The notes beneath the pieces were generated by a model. That model made no database searches, was not told the origin of the DNA, and saw only the letters and a program-made list of their open reading frames with translations. Shown here one piece after another: positions 26,691 through 35,872 of a stretch of DNA of 64,000 nucleotides. This DNA comes from Desulfobaculum bizertense DSM 18034. GTDB lineage: Bacteria > Desulfobacterota > Desulfovibrionia > Desulfovibrionales > Desulfovibrionaceae. Made by a program: the position numbers and the translations under genes. How positions within the stretch are numbered: the stretch's first letter is position 1; each line of letters begins with the position of its first letter. The stretch spans positions 81,818 through 145,817 of the forward strand of contig NZ_FUYA01000008.1 in the NCBI RefSeq assembly GCF_900167065.1, read 5' to 3'.

Positions 26691-27190
26691 GGATGAGTGG
26701 AGATAATTGGGGGCCTGCCCAGCCCGTGAGGGCTGGATGGGTGGGAGAGGGAAGTTGGGGGCCAGCCCCCAAACCCCCGCGTAAGGGAATGATTCCCTTA
26801 CGTATCCTCATCGAGTTTGAATTCCATCCACGCTTCGCGTGAATGAAATTCAAACTTGGGTGAGAATGGCGTAAAGAAGCTCTTTCTCTTTCCCGTGCGT
26901 TGCCACCATTTTCTTTCTGAACGCGAGCGTTCAGAAAGAAAGGGCTGGAGCGCAAAGAAAAAGAACATACGTGCAGTTAATTAGGCCGAAAAAAAGGGGC
27001 CGGATGAAGGGGAAAGCCAACGGCTTTCACTCATCCGGCCCCTTTTATTTCGGGCGAAATCGGGATTCCCAAGGGCCTCGTCCTTGGGCGGGGTCAAGGG
27101 GCAGCGCCCCTTGCAGGGTTTGGGACGGAGTCCCAATAAAACAACATCACCCGCCCCGCGCCCCTTGCAGAGCTTGGGACCGCGTCCCAA
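26691..27190 (+). repeat. Composite palindromic repeat, copy 3
   Basis: a: AGCCC-GTGA-GGGCT (26721-26734) then TTGGGGGC/GCCCCCAA. b: about 26781-26801. c, type I (about 26813-26856). d: TTTCTTTCTGAACGC and complement (about 26910-26941). e, type alpha: stem CCGAAAAAAAGGGGCCGGAT with its complement (about 26986-27053). f: 27068-27113. g: two units, TTGGGAC-GGA-GTCCCAA (27120-27136) and TTGGGAC-CGC-GTCCCAA (27174-27190). The right edge is seven bases from the stop codon of glnS, so it takes the place of a terminator; the left edge follows the arsR operator region. Confidence 0.93.
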
Positions 27191-27196
27191 TAGTTC

Positions 27197-28900
27197 TTAC
27201 TTCTTCATGTTCTTCTGAATGCGAGCCCAGGAGTCACGAAGGCTGGAGGTGCGGTTAAACACGAGGTGATCGGGAGTAGATTCCTTGATGTCGGCGCAGA
27301 AGTAGCCTTTGCGTTCGAACTGGCAAACCATACCGGGAGTAAATTCTTTAACGGCAGGCTCGACGCGGCAGTCTGTGAGGACGGTGAGGGAGTCTGGGTT
27401 CAGGTTCGAGGTGAAGTCCTGACCTTCTTCGACTTTCATGGGGTCCTCAGCGCTAAAGAGGTGGTCATAAAGGCGGACTTCTGCTGGCAGGGAATGCTTG
27501 ACGCTGACCCAGTGCAGAGTGCCTTTGACCTTGCGGCCGTCGTTGGACCAGCCGCCCTTTGTTGCGGGGTCGTAGGAGCAGTGAAGCTCAATAACTTCGC
27601 CGTTTTCGTCCTTAATGACCTCGTCGCAGGTGATGTAATAGGCAAAACGCAGACGAACTTCCTTGCCGGGTGCAAGACGGAAGAACTTTTTGGGAGCGTC
27701 TTCCATGAAGTCGTCACGTTCGATGTAAATTTCGCGAGAGAAGGGGACCTTTCTGGTGCCCATTTCTTCGTTGTCAGGCATGAACGGCATCTCAAAGACG
27801 TCTTCCTGATCCTCGGGGTAGTTGGTGATAACGACCTTGAGGGGATTGAGGACGCCGAGAACGCGGGGCGCAGTCTCATTGAGGCTTTCGCGGACGCAGT
27901 GCTCCAAAAGGGCGATGTCGACAGTGCTGTCAGCTTTTGAAACGCTGATGCGTTCGCAGAATTCGCGAACTGCTGCGGCGGGATAGCCACGACGGCGGAT
28001 GCCGCTAATGGTTGGCATGCGCGGGTCGTCCCAGCCAGAGACGTGCTTGTCCTGCACGAGCTGGATGAGCTTGCGCTTGGAGAGCACGGTGTAGTTCAGG
28101 TTGAGGCGGGCGAACTCGTACTGATGCGGGCGGGGGGCCAGCTCCAGAGTATCGAGAACCCAGTCATACAGCGGGCGGTTGTTCACGAATTCGAGGGTGC
28201 AGACAGAATGCGTAATGCCTTCGATGGCGTCGGAGAGGCAGTGCGCAAAGTCATACATGGGATAAATGCACCATGCATCACCAGTGCGGTGATGGTTGAC
28301 TTTTCGAATGCGATACAGGGTTGGGTCGCGGAGGACGAGATTGGGGTTCTCCATGTCGATTTTTGCGCGGAGAACGTGGGAACCTTCCTCGAATTCACCA
28401 GCACGCATGCGCTCAAAGAGGTCGAGATTTTCTTCGACAGAGCGGTCGCGGTACGGGCTGTTCTTGCCGGGTTTGGTGAGGGTGCCGCGATACTCGCGAA
28501 TCTCCTCGGCAGACAGCTCGTCTACGTAGGCTTTTCCTTTTTTAATCAGCTCAACAGCAAAGGCGTAGAGCTTCTCGAAATAGTCAGAAGCAAAGAACTG
28601 GCGATCAGCCCAGTCGAAGCCGAGCCAGTGGACATCCTGCTTGATGGATTCGACGTATTCGACATCCTCTTTGACGGGGTTTGTGTCGTCAAAGCGCAGG
28701 TTGCAGGTGCCATTGTATTCTTGGGCGAGGCCGAAGTTGAGGCAAATGGATTTTGCATGTCCAAGGTGCAGGTAGCCGTTAGGCTCCGGAGGAAAACGTG
28801 TTGCGATGTGCTTCACTTTTCCTGCTGCAAGGTCCTCGTCAATGATAGCCCGGATAAAATGCTTAACGCGTCCGGTTTCGTTGTTTTCTGGCTCTGCCAT
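27197..28900 (-). CDS. glnS: GlnS, glutaminyl-tRNA synthetase
   Basis: A class I aminoacyl-tRNA synthetase charging tRNA-Gln. 567 residues, close to the usual length. The HIGH motif is HLGH at 45-48 within [15 protein letters not shown]; the KMSKS equivalent is VLSKRKL near 270 with [10 protein letters not shown] following; the C-terminal half forms the two anticodon-binding beta-barrels ([32 protein letters not shown]). Transcribed alone with no ordinary terminator; its stop codon directly abuts repeat copy 3. Direct glutaminylation makes the Gat amidotransferase route unnecessary for glutamine. Confidence 0.97.
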   Translation of the reverse strand: MAEPENNETGRVKHFIRAIIDEDLAAGKVKHIATRFPPEPNGYLHLGHAKSICLNFGLAQEYNGTCNLRFDDTNPVKEDVEYVESIKQDVHWLGFDWADRQFFASDYFEKLYAFAVELIKKGKAYVDELSAEEIREYRGTLTKPGKNSPYRDRSVEENLDLFERMRAGEFEEGSHVLRAKIDMENPNLVLRDPTLYRIRKVNHHRTGDAWCIYPMYDFAHCLSDAIEGITHSVCTLEFVNNRPLYDWVLDTLELAPRPHQYEFARLNLNYTVLSKRKLIQLVQDKHVSGWDDPRMPTISGIRRRGYPAAAVREFCERISVSKADSTVDIALLEHCVRESLNETAPRVLGVLNPLKVVITNYPEDQEDVFEMPFMPDNEEMGTRKVPFSREIYIERDDFMEDAPKKFFRLAPGKEVRLRFAYYITCDEVIKDENGEVIELHCSYDPATKGGWSNDGRKVKGTLHWVSVKHSLPAEVRLYDHLFSAEDPMKVEEGQDFTSNLNPDSLTVLTDCRVEPAVKEFTPGMVCQFERKGYFCADIKESTPDHLVFNRTSSLRDSWARIQKNMKK

Positions 28901-29173
28901 GTTCTTTCCTCTGTATATACAATTCGTTGGCGGGGTTCATACCCCGAAATTTTTATAAAAAGAGTCGCAGGAGCCACGGCATAGCGTGAAAAGAACGTGG
29001 CATACTCTGCGAGTAGCTCGTGATACGGAAAATTCAGGAACTGGTCAAACGTGCACGGGGCTGAACGCCTTGTGTACTGGGCTTTTTACCCTGTTTTTTT
29101 GCAGGATGAAAAGCCCTTTGATTTTGTGCGATGTCCCGTCATGGTAGCTGAAAAAAGCGACCTGTGCGAGGTG

Positions 29174-30067
29174 TTAACGTGCCTTGTCTGCTTTTGGCCA
29201 AAGCTGGGCAATGAGCATACCTGCGAGCATAAGTGAACAACCGAGAAGTGCTCTGGAGGACAGGGTTTCGCCAAGAATAAGCCAGCCGCCGACGGCAGCA
29301 AATACCGCTTCCATGCTGAGGATTGTCGCGGCGTGTGCGGGCGGGGAATCTTTCTGGGCGATGACCTGAAGTGTGAAGGCGACACCCACGGGCATGACAC
29401 CACCGTAGACAATGGGGAACCAGCCATCGAGAATGCCCTGGATGGGGAGAGTCTCAAAGGCGAGAGCGCAGAAAAGACTGAGCACCGAGCACACCAGAAA
29501 TTGCCCAAAGGCAAGGCGGATTCCGTCGATTTTTGGGGAAAGCCAGCCGAGTAGCAGAACCTGAATAGCCCAGGCAAAGGCGCTGATAATAATCAGGGCG
29601 TCGCTGGTCGCGAGAGTAAAGTCTTTGGTGACAGAAATAAAATAGAGTCCTGCGGCACAGATGAGTGGTCCAAAAAGGCCACCAAAACCGGGGCGAAGAC
29701 CTACAAAAAGGCCGAGGATGGGGACGAGTGCGACATACAGACCTGTAATAAAGCCTGCTTTTCCTGCGGTGGTGTGGAGCAGACCAATCTGCTGGAGACT
29801 GATACCAACAAAAAGGGCCAGCCCCGTGAGGCATGGCGCGAGGAAGATGAATTTTTTATCAACACCCTGACTCAGGACAGGAATGCCTTTTCGGGAGTTG
29901 AGCCACAAAAGTGGAGTGAGGGACAAGGCCCCAATGCCAAAGCGCAATGCGCTGTAGGTCATTGGGCCGACGTAATCCATACCGGAGCGCTGGGCAACAA
30001 AACCAGAACCCCAGATGGCTGCTGTAAGCAGAAGCAGTATATTGGCTTTCAGAATACGGGTTTGCAT
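29174..30067 (-). CDS. EamA/DMT family transporter
   Basis: A 297-residue inner-membrane protein with ten predicted helices in two EamA repeats of five. Recognisable elements are AAIWGSGFVAQRSGMDYVGP at the start of repeat one and the SMEAVFAAVGGWLILGETLS segment that closes repeat two. DMT members export amino acids, nucleobase derivatives or other metabolites; no substrate can be assigned. The 270 bases between it and glnS on the same strand hold no gene. The C-terminus ends in a short basic tail, as usual for the family. Confidence 0.92.
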   Translation of the reverse strand: MQTRILKANILLLLTAAIWGSGFVAQRSGMDYVGPMTYSALRFGIGALSLTPLLWLNSRKGIPVLSQGVDKKFIFLAPCLTGLALFVGISLQQIGLLHTTAGKAGFITGLYVALVPILGLFVGLRPGFGGLFGPLICAAGLYFISVTKDFTLATSDALIIISAFAWAIQVLLLGWLSPKIDGIRLAFGQFLVCSVLSLFCALAFETLPIQGILDGWFPIVYGGVMPVGVAFTLQVIAQKDSPPAHAATILSMEAVFAAVGGWLILGETLSSRALLGCSLMLAGMLIAQLWPKADKAR

Positions 30068-30127
30068 GACCGGAGTTGTGTAAGCCGCTTTGTTTCGGAA
30101 GGCAATCCCGATTACTGCATTCAGGGG

Positions 30128-30313
30128 CTATTCCACAACAATCATTCCGTCCTGAAAAATGTGAATAGAATAGCGGCTGGAGCAGCTCAAGCAGATGTCT
30201 GAGTAGCGCTTGCAGGCAACAAATGGAACCGCAAGCTTTTCTCCACAGACAGGGCAGCGAACCTCAATGCTGTCTCCACTGGACTGGTAGTTTTCTGGTG
30301 TCATAATCGTCAT
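30128..30313 (-). CDS. Small zinc-ribbon protein
   Basis: A 61-residue protein with a four-cysteine zinc ribbon: CPVC at 20-23 and CLSC at 41-44, separated by a short beta segment (GEKLAVPFVAC), then SRYSIHIFQDGMIVVE. It has no other domain, so it could be a small DNA- or protein-binding factor. AAAGGAG lies nine bases before the ATG at 30313, which fixes the start despite an open frame upstream. It lies on the same strand as the RHH/hypothetical pair, 82 bases downstream of it, and may be cotranscribed. Confidence 0.7.
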   Translation of the reverse strand: MTIMTPENYQSSGDSIEVRCPVCGEKLAVPFVACKRYSDICLSCSSRYSIHIFQDGMIVVE

Positions 30314-30395
30314 GTTTTTTTCTCCTTTATTTTCGTTAAAGAAGGTATGCCCGGCCTGTATTGTCGGCTGAGGGCGTTCTGGTGACGATTTCGAG

Positions 30396-30791
30396 TCAGC
30401 GTGCAAACGAGGTGCGTGCGAGGCTTTTTTGGTGGTCTACTCGAGAAAATTCAAAATTTGCGAGTGCCTGGGTCAGTTGCATCAGGCTGTCAAAAGGCAA
30501 TGTGAGTGATGTAATGCCGTCTGAGAGGCGGCATGTGTCTCCTCGGCGGTCTATGAAATACGCTCGGTAGCTTTTGTCTTTTGCTCCGATGGAAAGGATG
30601 GAAATAGCATGAGCACCACCGCTGGTGCGAAAGATTTTCTGGGAAGTGAAGGTCTGGGTCTTTTCATCGTATGACGATGCCTTGGCAAAGAGGATGCCAG
30701 AGAAACTCAGGTCGGGACCGACTGAGCTTTTGAGTGTGATGTGACTCTGCTTTGCGGTGTGCTCCTTTGAGTGCACAAGTTTGAGTGGCAT
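30396..30791 (-). CDS. Hypothetical protein paired with an RHH regulator
   Basis: A 131-residue soluble protein that I do not recognise. Charged N-terminus, then strand-rich sequence (ITLKSSVGPDLSFSGILFAKA) and an RTSGGAHAISILSIG segment, ending in a helix (SLMQLTQALANFEFSRV) and a basic tail. Its ribosome site GAGG overlaps the stop codon of the ribbon-helix-helix gene six bases upstream, so translation is coupled. The order, small DNA-binding protein first, is that of many type II toxin-antitoxin operons, but the product has no recognisable toxin motif. It may equally be an effector or structural partner. Confidence 0.65.
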   Translation of the reverse strand: MPLKLVHSKEHTAKQSHITLKSSVGPDLSFSGILFAKASSYDEKTQTFTSQKIFRTSGGAHAISILSIGAKDKSYRAYFIDRRGDTCRLSDGITSLTLPFDSLMQLTQALANFEFSRVDHQKSLARTSFAR

Positions 30792-30797
30792 AAAACC

Positions 30798-30980
30798 TCA
30801 ACGGGGCAGGGTGAACTGCTCCTGTCCTGTTTTTTTGACCTGTTGGGAAAATTCCCTGTCGACAAGCTCAATAAAGTATTCCGTCATGTTCATGTCGCTC
30901 AGAGCTGCGAGAATACGCATTTTTTTGTGTATTTCGTGAGGGATGCGCAAGGTGAGCTGTTTTTTGTCGTGCTGTGTCAT
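30798..30980 (-). CDS. Ribbon-helix-helix DNA-binding protein
   Basis: A 60-residue protein with a clear Arc/CopG-type fold: beta strand KKQLTLRIPHEIHKKMRIL followed by ALSDMNMTEYFIELVDREF, which supplies the two helices. Such proteins act as dimeric repressors and often autoregulate operons, including toxin-antitoxin pairs. The start at 30980 is chosen because GGGAGAG precedes it; the upstream in-frame extension lacks a ribosome site. The gene shares a promoter region of about 260 bases with the divergent diguanylate cyclase and is translationally coupled to the gene behind it. Confidence 0.8.
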   Translation of the reverse strand: MTQHDKKQLTLRIPHEIHKKMRILAALSDMNMTEYFIELVDREFSQQVKKTGQEQFTLPR

Positions 30981-31243
30981 ATCTCTCCCGTGTAAGCCTC
31001 TGCTCGCTGTCATCTCTGTGTGCATATAAAGCTGAGTATAAAATATCACAGTATAAATATTTGTGTAAAGTGACAGCTAAGCTGTCTCAAGGCAGAGGGA
31101 ACTTCACGCAATATCATGACAAATTATATGGAATATGTAGGCGAGAGAGGAGTAAGCCGTTGACTTTTAAAAGAGCGAAGTTCATCCTTTAAAACAGGGG
31201 TTCCGTTTTTTTTATTGTAAATGCAGCAGGGTTGGGGTTCTCT

Positions 31244-33481
31244 ATGACTGACTCCCATCAAAAAAAAGATACAGCACAAGATCAAGACCACGGGCCATTC
31301 ACGTTGCTGGTCGAGCATTACCCGTGGCTTTTTGTCCTCATGGGAGTTCTGCTCGTTGTTGCGACGCTGATTCTTGGCTGGGTCGATGTGTCGCTCATGA
31401 AGCAGCAAATTCACGACCGGGAAACTGCCCGGCTTGAAGACGCTGCGGATGGTGTGACTGCTCAGATTAATGATACTGTTTCTGATGTGCTTTTTTTGAA
31501 GTACGTTGCCCAGACTGCTCTCGTAAGAGATCAGTCCGGAGCGCTGGCGTTTAATTATGAGCCGCTTCTTAGGCACTTCCTCGACTTTTCTCGTGTGAAT
31601 ACCCGCTACGATCAAATTCGTATTTTGAGCCTCACAGGGCAGGAAGTCATTCGGGTGAATTCTGCGAAAGGTATTTCGCGTGCTGTTCCGCCTCACGAGT
31701 TACAGGACAAAAGCTCCCGCTATTATTTCCAGTATTCAAAGCTCTTGAAGAATAACGGACTCTTTTTCTCCCCAGTAGATTTTAACGTTGAGTTTGGAGG
31801 AATTGAGGTCCCGTTTAAGCCTGTTTTTCGGCTCATTGTTCCCATTGTCGGCAAGAACGGTACTCGTGCGGGCTATCTCGCGGTAAACGTTTTTGCTTCG
31901 GAGATTTACAAAGAAATTTCTGCAAGAAGTGGGAACTATCTCGGCGAACTCTGCATGCTCAATGACAAGGGCGACTGGCTCTATGGAGCTGGGCATTCGC
32001 ACCAGTGGATGGCTCATGCTCAGGATCCGGGGAAGTCTCATCAGACTTTTGCGCAGCAGTATCCCGAGGTCTGGGAGCACATTCAGGACCGCAAGGCCGG
32101 GCACTTCATTGGAGCTGATGCGTTTATCACGTTTCAGACAATTGACCCCAGAAAAGATATTTTGATGCAGCTTGAGAAGGTCGCAACTGCCCGCAACATC
32201 GAAGTGCTCGGCGTCAAAGGGCATCAGCATCGTTGGTATCTTCTCTCTGTCCTTTCCGAGAATGAAGAAAATTCTCTCTTACGGAAAGTTCACAGGTCTT
32301 ACGTCCTTGCCGTTATTATGGTGATTGTCATTGTTGGAATCGCATCTCTCGTCACCGCTCAGGTGAACCGGAAGCGTATCGCTTTTCGGGAGCGTTTGCG
32401 TGATTCCAACAAAGTGCTTCAGGATACGTTGGACACCCTCAACACGCGTGTTGCCGCCACTGAGCGTTTAGCTAATTTCATGGATTCGCTTCGCGTCGTC
32501 GAGCACGAGCATCAGGTTTTTGAGCATATCCCAAAGATTGCCAAGGATCTTTTCCCAGGCACCTCCGGCTGTGTGCATCTCCTGAACCCTTCGTCTCAGC
32601 TTTTTGAGTGTGTGAGCGTCTGGGGAGAAGAGAAATGTCAGCAGGATTTGTATGAGAAAGATTCCTGCCGCGCTATACAGAGTGGCTCGCCTTATGTGGT
32701 TTCTCGGCTTGCCACTCCGTCCGGGATTTGCAGCCATTTTCAGCGTGCACCCAAGTATGGGTACATCTGTTTGCCGCTCATTGCCTCGGGGGAGACCCTT
32801 GGGGGGGTGACTATTGAATTGAGTCCCCGCACAGAGCTGATGTCAGATTTGGAGTTACAGCGATACATTGACGAAGTGCGCATTCGATTCACTATTGTTG
32901 CCCGTCATACCGCCCTCACTGTGTCCAACTTACGCATGGCAGACTCTCTGCGGGAGCAGGCCATTCGGGACCCTTTGACAGGTCTTTTCAACCGTCGGCA
33001 CATGGAAGCGTCTCTTATCCGTGAGTTTAGCCGCGCACAGCGGCATGGCGACCCCCTCGGCATTATGCTTCTCGATGTCGACCATTTTAAGTTTTTTAAC
33101 GATACCTATGGGCATGAGCTTGGGGATGAGGTGCTTCGGAAGCTCGGCGAAACGCTTCGTACCTTTTGTCGGCGCGAAGATATTGCCTGCCGATTTGGCG
33201 GTGAGGAATTTGTCCTGATCCTCCCCGGTGCCTCTCTTGATGCTACCGCTCGGCGCGCTGAAGAATTGCGCGGTCTCGTCGAGCATCGGATGCATGTTCG
33301 CAGTGCCAATCAGCGGCTTCAAGTGAAAATTTCCATTGGCGTCAGTGGCTACCCCTGTTGTGCCCACGACGAAGAGCATCTTATCGCTACTGCCGACGCT
33401 GCCCTCTATGAAGCAAAGCAGAATGGTCGCAATCGCGTCGAGATTGCTGTGTCTGTGGCTGAGGCAGAGGAAGAGGAATAA
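31244..33481 (+). CDS. Membrane diguanylate cyclase with Cache, GAF and GGDEF domains
   Basis: A 745-residue sensor making c-di-GMP. A first membrane helix (about 26-46), a periplasmic double-Cache-like region (about 47-345), a second helix (YVLAVIMVIVIVGIASLV), a coiled linker, a GAF-like domain (about 415-555), then a GGDEF domain. The catalytic motif is GGEEF near 651-655; the inhibitory RxxD site (RRED) lies exactly five residues before it, so product inhibition is expected. DPLTGLFNRRHME is the usual domain start. The ATG at 31244 has only a weak G-rich ribosome site. It ends directly at repeat copy 4. Confidence 0.93.
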   Translation: MTDSHQKKDTAQDQDHGPFTLLVEHYPWLFVLMGVLLVVATLILGWVDVSLMKQQIHDRETARLEDAADGVTAQINDTVSDVLFLKYVAQTALVRDQSGALAFNYEPLLRHFLDFSRVNTRYDQIRILSLTGQEVIRVNSAKGISRAVPPHELQDKSSRYYFQYSKLLKNNGLFFSPVDFNVEFGGIEVPFKPVFRLIVPIVGKNGTRAGYLAVNVFASEIYKEISARSGNYLGELCMLNDKGDWLYGAGHSHQWMAHAQDPGKSHQTFAQQYPEVWEHIQDRKAGHFIGADAFITFQTIDPRKDILMQLEKVATARNIEVLGVKGHQHRWYLLSVLSENEENSLLRKVHRSYVLAVIMVIVIVGIASLVTAQVNRKRIAFRERLRDSNKVLQDTLDTLNTRVAATERLANFMDSLRVVEHEHQVFEHIPKIAKDLFPGTSGCVHLLNPSSQLFECVSVWGEEKCQQDLYEKDSCRAIQSGSPYVVSRLATPSGICSHFQRAPKYGYICLPLIASGETLGGVTIELSPRTELMSDLELQRYIDEVRIRFTIVARHTALTVSNLRMADSLREQAIRDPLTGLFNRRHMEASLIREFSRAQRHGDPLGIMLLDVDHFKFFNDTYGHELGDEVLRKLGETLRTFCRREDIACRFGGEEFVLILPGASLDATARRAEELRGLVEHRMHVRSANQRLQVKISIGVSGYPCCAHDEEHLIATADAALYEAKQNGRNRVEIAVSVAEAEEEE

Positions 33482-33489
33482 GTTGAGGC

Positions 33490-33992
33490 CGGTGGGTGGA
33501 GAAGATTGGGGGCCAGCCCCAGCGCTGTAGCGCTGGATGGATGGATGGGGGGGGAAGATTGGGGGCCAGCCCCCAAACCCCCGCGTAAGGGAATGATTCC
33601 CTTACGTATCCTCAGCGAGTTTGAATTCCCTCCACGCTTCGCGTGAATGAAATTCAAACTTGGGTGAGAAAACGAAAAGAAAGTCGTTCTCTTTCCCGTG
33701 CGTTGCCACCATTTTCTTTCTGAACGCGAGCGTTCAGAAAGAAAAGAAGTGCGCTCTGGGAAAGGCAAAAGAACACGCAATCGGGAAACGCCACTAGGCC
33801 AAAATTAAGGGCCGGATGTAAGGGAAAGCCAACGGCTTTCACACATCCGGCCCTTAATTTTGGGCGATAGCGGGATTCCCAAGGGCCTCGTCCTTGGGCG
33901 GGGTCAAGGGGCAGCGCCCCTTGCAGAGCACGAGACAGAGTCTCGTAACCCACCCTCCCGGCGCCCTTGCCGGGTTTGAGGCAGCGCCCCAA
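33490..33992 (+). repeat. Composite palindromic repeat, copy 4
   Basis: a: AGCGC-TGTA-GCGCT (33521-33534), then TTGGGGGC/GCCCCCAA (about 33559-33576). b: about 33585-33605. c, type I (about 33618-33661). d: TTTCTTTCTGAACGC and complement (about 33713-33744). e, type beta: perfect 21-base arms beginning CCAAAATTAAGGGCC (33799-33819 with 33843-33863). f: 33878-33923. g: ACGAGAC-AGA-GTCTCGT (about 33929-33945), then a degraded unit with GAGGC/GCCCC. Lies between convergent genes, immediately after the cyclase stop; cysE has its own terminator to the right. Confidence 0.93.
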
Positions 33993-34022
33993 TAAAAAAA
34001 AGCCCCCCGAAGCGGGGGGCTT
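33993..34022 (-). terminator. Terminator of the nifU-nifS-cysK-cysE operon
   Basis: On the minus strand AAGCCCCCC and GGGGGGCTT pair (34000-34008 with 34014-34022, loop of five), followed by eight T. Six bases after the cysE stop. Confidence 0.93.
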
Positions 34023-34027
34023 GAAGC

Positions 34028-34909
34028 CTAGTGATTGTCGGCGGGGTTCTGAAGAACCCTGGAGCCGGGAGCGACGTCTCTGGTGAGCCAGACGTTACCG
34101 CCGATGACGGCGTCCTTACCGATGGTGACGCGTCCGAGGATGGTTGCGCCAGAGTAGATAATGACGTTGTCTTCGACGATGGGGTGCCGGGCGATGCCTT
34201 TAACGAGGACGCCTTCTTCGTCTTTGGGGAAGCTTTTTGCACCGAGTGTAACGCCCTGATAGAGGCGGACGTTGTTTCCGATGATGCAGGTTTCTCCGAT
34301 GACGGTACCGGTACCGTGGTCGATAAAGAAGTGCTCGCCGATGGTTGCACCGGGGTGAATATCGATACCTGTGACGGAGTGTGCCATTTCTGTGATGATT
34401 CTGGGAATCAGTTTAACGCCAAGATTCTGGAGCTGGTGAGCAATGCGATAATTGGTCACAGCGGTAATGCTTGGGTAGCAGAAAATGGTTTCACCGGGAC
34501 CGACGGCAGCGGGGTCGCCTTCGAAGGCGGCCATAACGTCAGTCACGAGCAGGCGACGAAGTTCTGGGAGGGAATCGATGAAGCGTCGACAGATGTCTTG
34601 GGCTTCCTGTTCACAGGCATCACAGTCCATGTCATCGAGCGTACAGAGAAAACAGTGTCCTCTGTTGATCTGCTCGGTAAGAAGTCGGTGAATTTTGTCC
34701 AAGTTGGTGCCGATGTGATAGCGCATGGTTCCGGGTTCGATTTCGGCGTGGCCGAAATAGCCGGGAAAGAGGACAGCGCGGAGTCGGCTGACAATCTCGG
34801 ACAGGGTCTCGACCGAAGGCATGGGGGCGTGACGCTTTGAGCTGTGATATACGCCCTCATAGGAGCTCGGTATGCAGAGCTGGTCAATGACATTGTCCAT
34901 GAAGCCCAT
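34028..34909 (-). CDS. cysE: Serine O-acetyltransferase, EpsC type
   Basis: Makes O-acetylserine for cysteine synthesis. About 293 residues: a helical N-terminal domain and a left-handed beta-helix of hexapeptide repeats from residue 180 on. The active site reads HSVTGIDIHPGATIGEHFFI plus DHGTGTVIGET, with the usual GVTLGA turn. An unusual cysteine cluster, CFLC (86-89) and CDAC (96-99) with another Cys at 107, interrupts the N-terminal domain; it could bind a metal or Fe-S cluster. The start at 34909 has AGAGGAATTC before it; an upstream in-frame GTG directly after the cysK stop is less likely. Last gene of the operon. Confidence 0.93.
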   Translation of the reverse strand: MGFMDNVIDQLCIPSSYEGVYHSSKRHAPMPSVETLSEIVSRLRAVLFPGYFGHAEIEPGTMRYHIGTNLDKIHRLLTEQINRGHCFLCTLDDMDCDACEQEAQDICRRFIDSLPELRRLLVTDVMAAFEGDPAAVGPGETIFCYPSITAVTNYRIAHQLQNLGVKLIPRIITEMAHSVTGIDIHPGATIGEHFFIDHGTGTVIGETCIIGNNVRLYQGVTLGAKSFPKDEEGVLVKGIARHPIVEDNVIIYSGATILGRVTIGKDAVIGGNVWLTRDVAPGSRVLQNPADNH

Positions 34910-34927
34910 GAATTCCTCTCTTTTCAC

Positions 34928-35857
34928 CTAGCTGTCCTGAGTGAACAGCGCGGTGCTCAGATACCGTTCACCGGTATCGGGGATAATAGTGACAATAAGT
35001 TTGTCGGCGTTTTCTGGCCGACGGGCCTGTTCCACGGAGGCAGCAACGGCTGCACCCGCGGATATTCCACATAAGATGCCTTCTTGGTGCATGAGTTTTC
35101 GGGCCATGGCAAGTGCGTCCTCAGTCTCGATTTTTGTGACTTCGTCAATGATGTCGACATCGAGGTTTTTGGGGACAAAGCCAGCACCGATGCCCTGAAT
35201 GCCGTGAGGGCCTGCGGCTCCGCCACTTATGACGGGAGAGTCGGAGGGTTCAACGGCAACGATGCGCACAGAAGGGATGTGCTTTTTCAAAGTTTTCCCG
35301 GTTCCGGAGAGCGTGCCTCCGGTGCCGACGCCAGCCACGAAAATGTCGACGGACTCGTCGGTATCCGCAAGGATTTCGTGAGCCGTAGTGCATTCATGAA
35401 TGGCTGGGTTAGCCGGGTTATCAAACTGAAGCGGAATGAACGAGCCGGGAATTTCTGCGGCGAGGCGGTGCGCTTCTTCAATAGCGCTGCTCATACCACC
35501 AGAGGCCTTGGTGAGCACGATTTCTGCGCCAAAGCCTGCGAGAAGCTTCCGACGTTCAATGCTCATGCTTTCTGGCATGGTGAGAATGAGTTTGTAGCCA
35601 CGAACGGCACACATGCAGGCAAGACCGATTCCGGTGTTGCCGCTTGTTGGCTCAATAATGGTGGCACCGGGGCCAATTTTCCCCTGCTGTTCGGCAGTCA
35701 AAATCATATTGACCCCGATTCGGTCTTTGACCGAGCCGCAGGGGTTGAAAAATTCCAGCTTTGCAGCAACCCGCGCAACACAGCCCTCTGTCACCTTGTT
35801 GAGAAAGACGAGAGGGGTGTTGCCCACGAGTTCTGTCACGTCATTCGCGATCTTCAT
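34928..35857 (-). CDS. cysK: Cysteine synthase A (O-acetylserine sulfhydrylase)
   Basis: PLP enzyme converting O-acetylserine and sulfide to cysteine. 309 residues, full family length. The PLP lysine lies in [13 protein letters not shown] near residue 44, the substrate loop is [11 protein letters not shown], and the phosphate-binding glycine loop is [15 protein letters not shown]. The [13 protein letters not shown] segment near the end supplies the serine for the pyridine ring. Placed between cysE and nifS: acetylserine, sulfide capture and sulfur mobilisation are encoded together, sensible in a sulfide-producing cell. Only about 15 bases separate it from nifS. Confidence 0.96.
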   Translation of the reverse strand: MKIANDVTELVGNTPLVFLNKVTEGCVARVAAKLEFFNPCGSVKDRIGVNMILTAEQQGKIGPGATIIEPTSGNTGIGLACMCAVRGYKLILTMPESMSIERRKLLAGFGAEIVLTKASGGMSSAIEEAHRLAAEIPGSFIPLQFDNPANPAIHECTTAHEILADTDESVDIFVAGVGTGGTLSGTGKTLKKHIPSVRIVAVEPSDSPVISGGAAGPHGIQGIGAGFVPKNLDVDIIDEVTKIETEDALAMARKLMHQEGILCGISAGAAVAASVEQARRPENADKLIVTIIPDTGERYLSTALFTQDS

Positions 35858-35872
35858 GAGCTGAGTACCTTT

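Noticed and set aside
31244-33481. Histidine kinase for the 745-residue membrane sensor
   Set aside because: No H-box or ATPase motifs; the C-terminus is a clear GGEEF domain.
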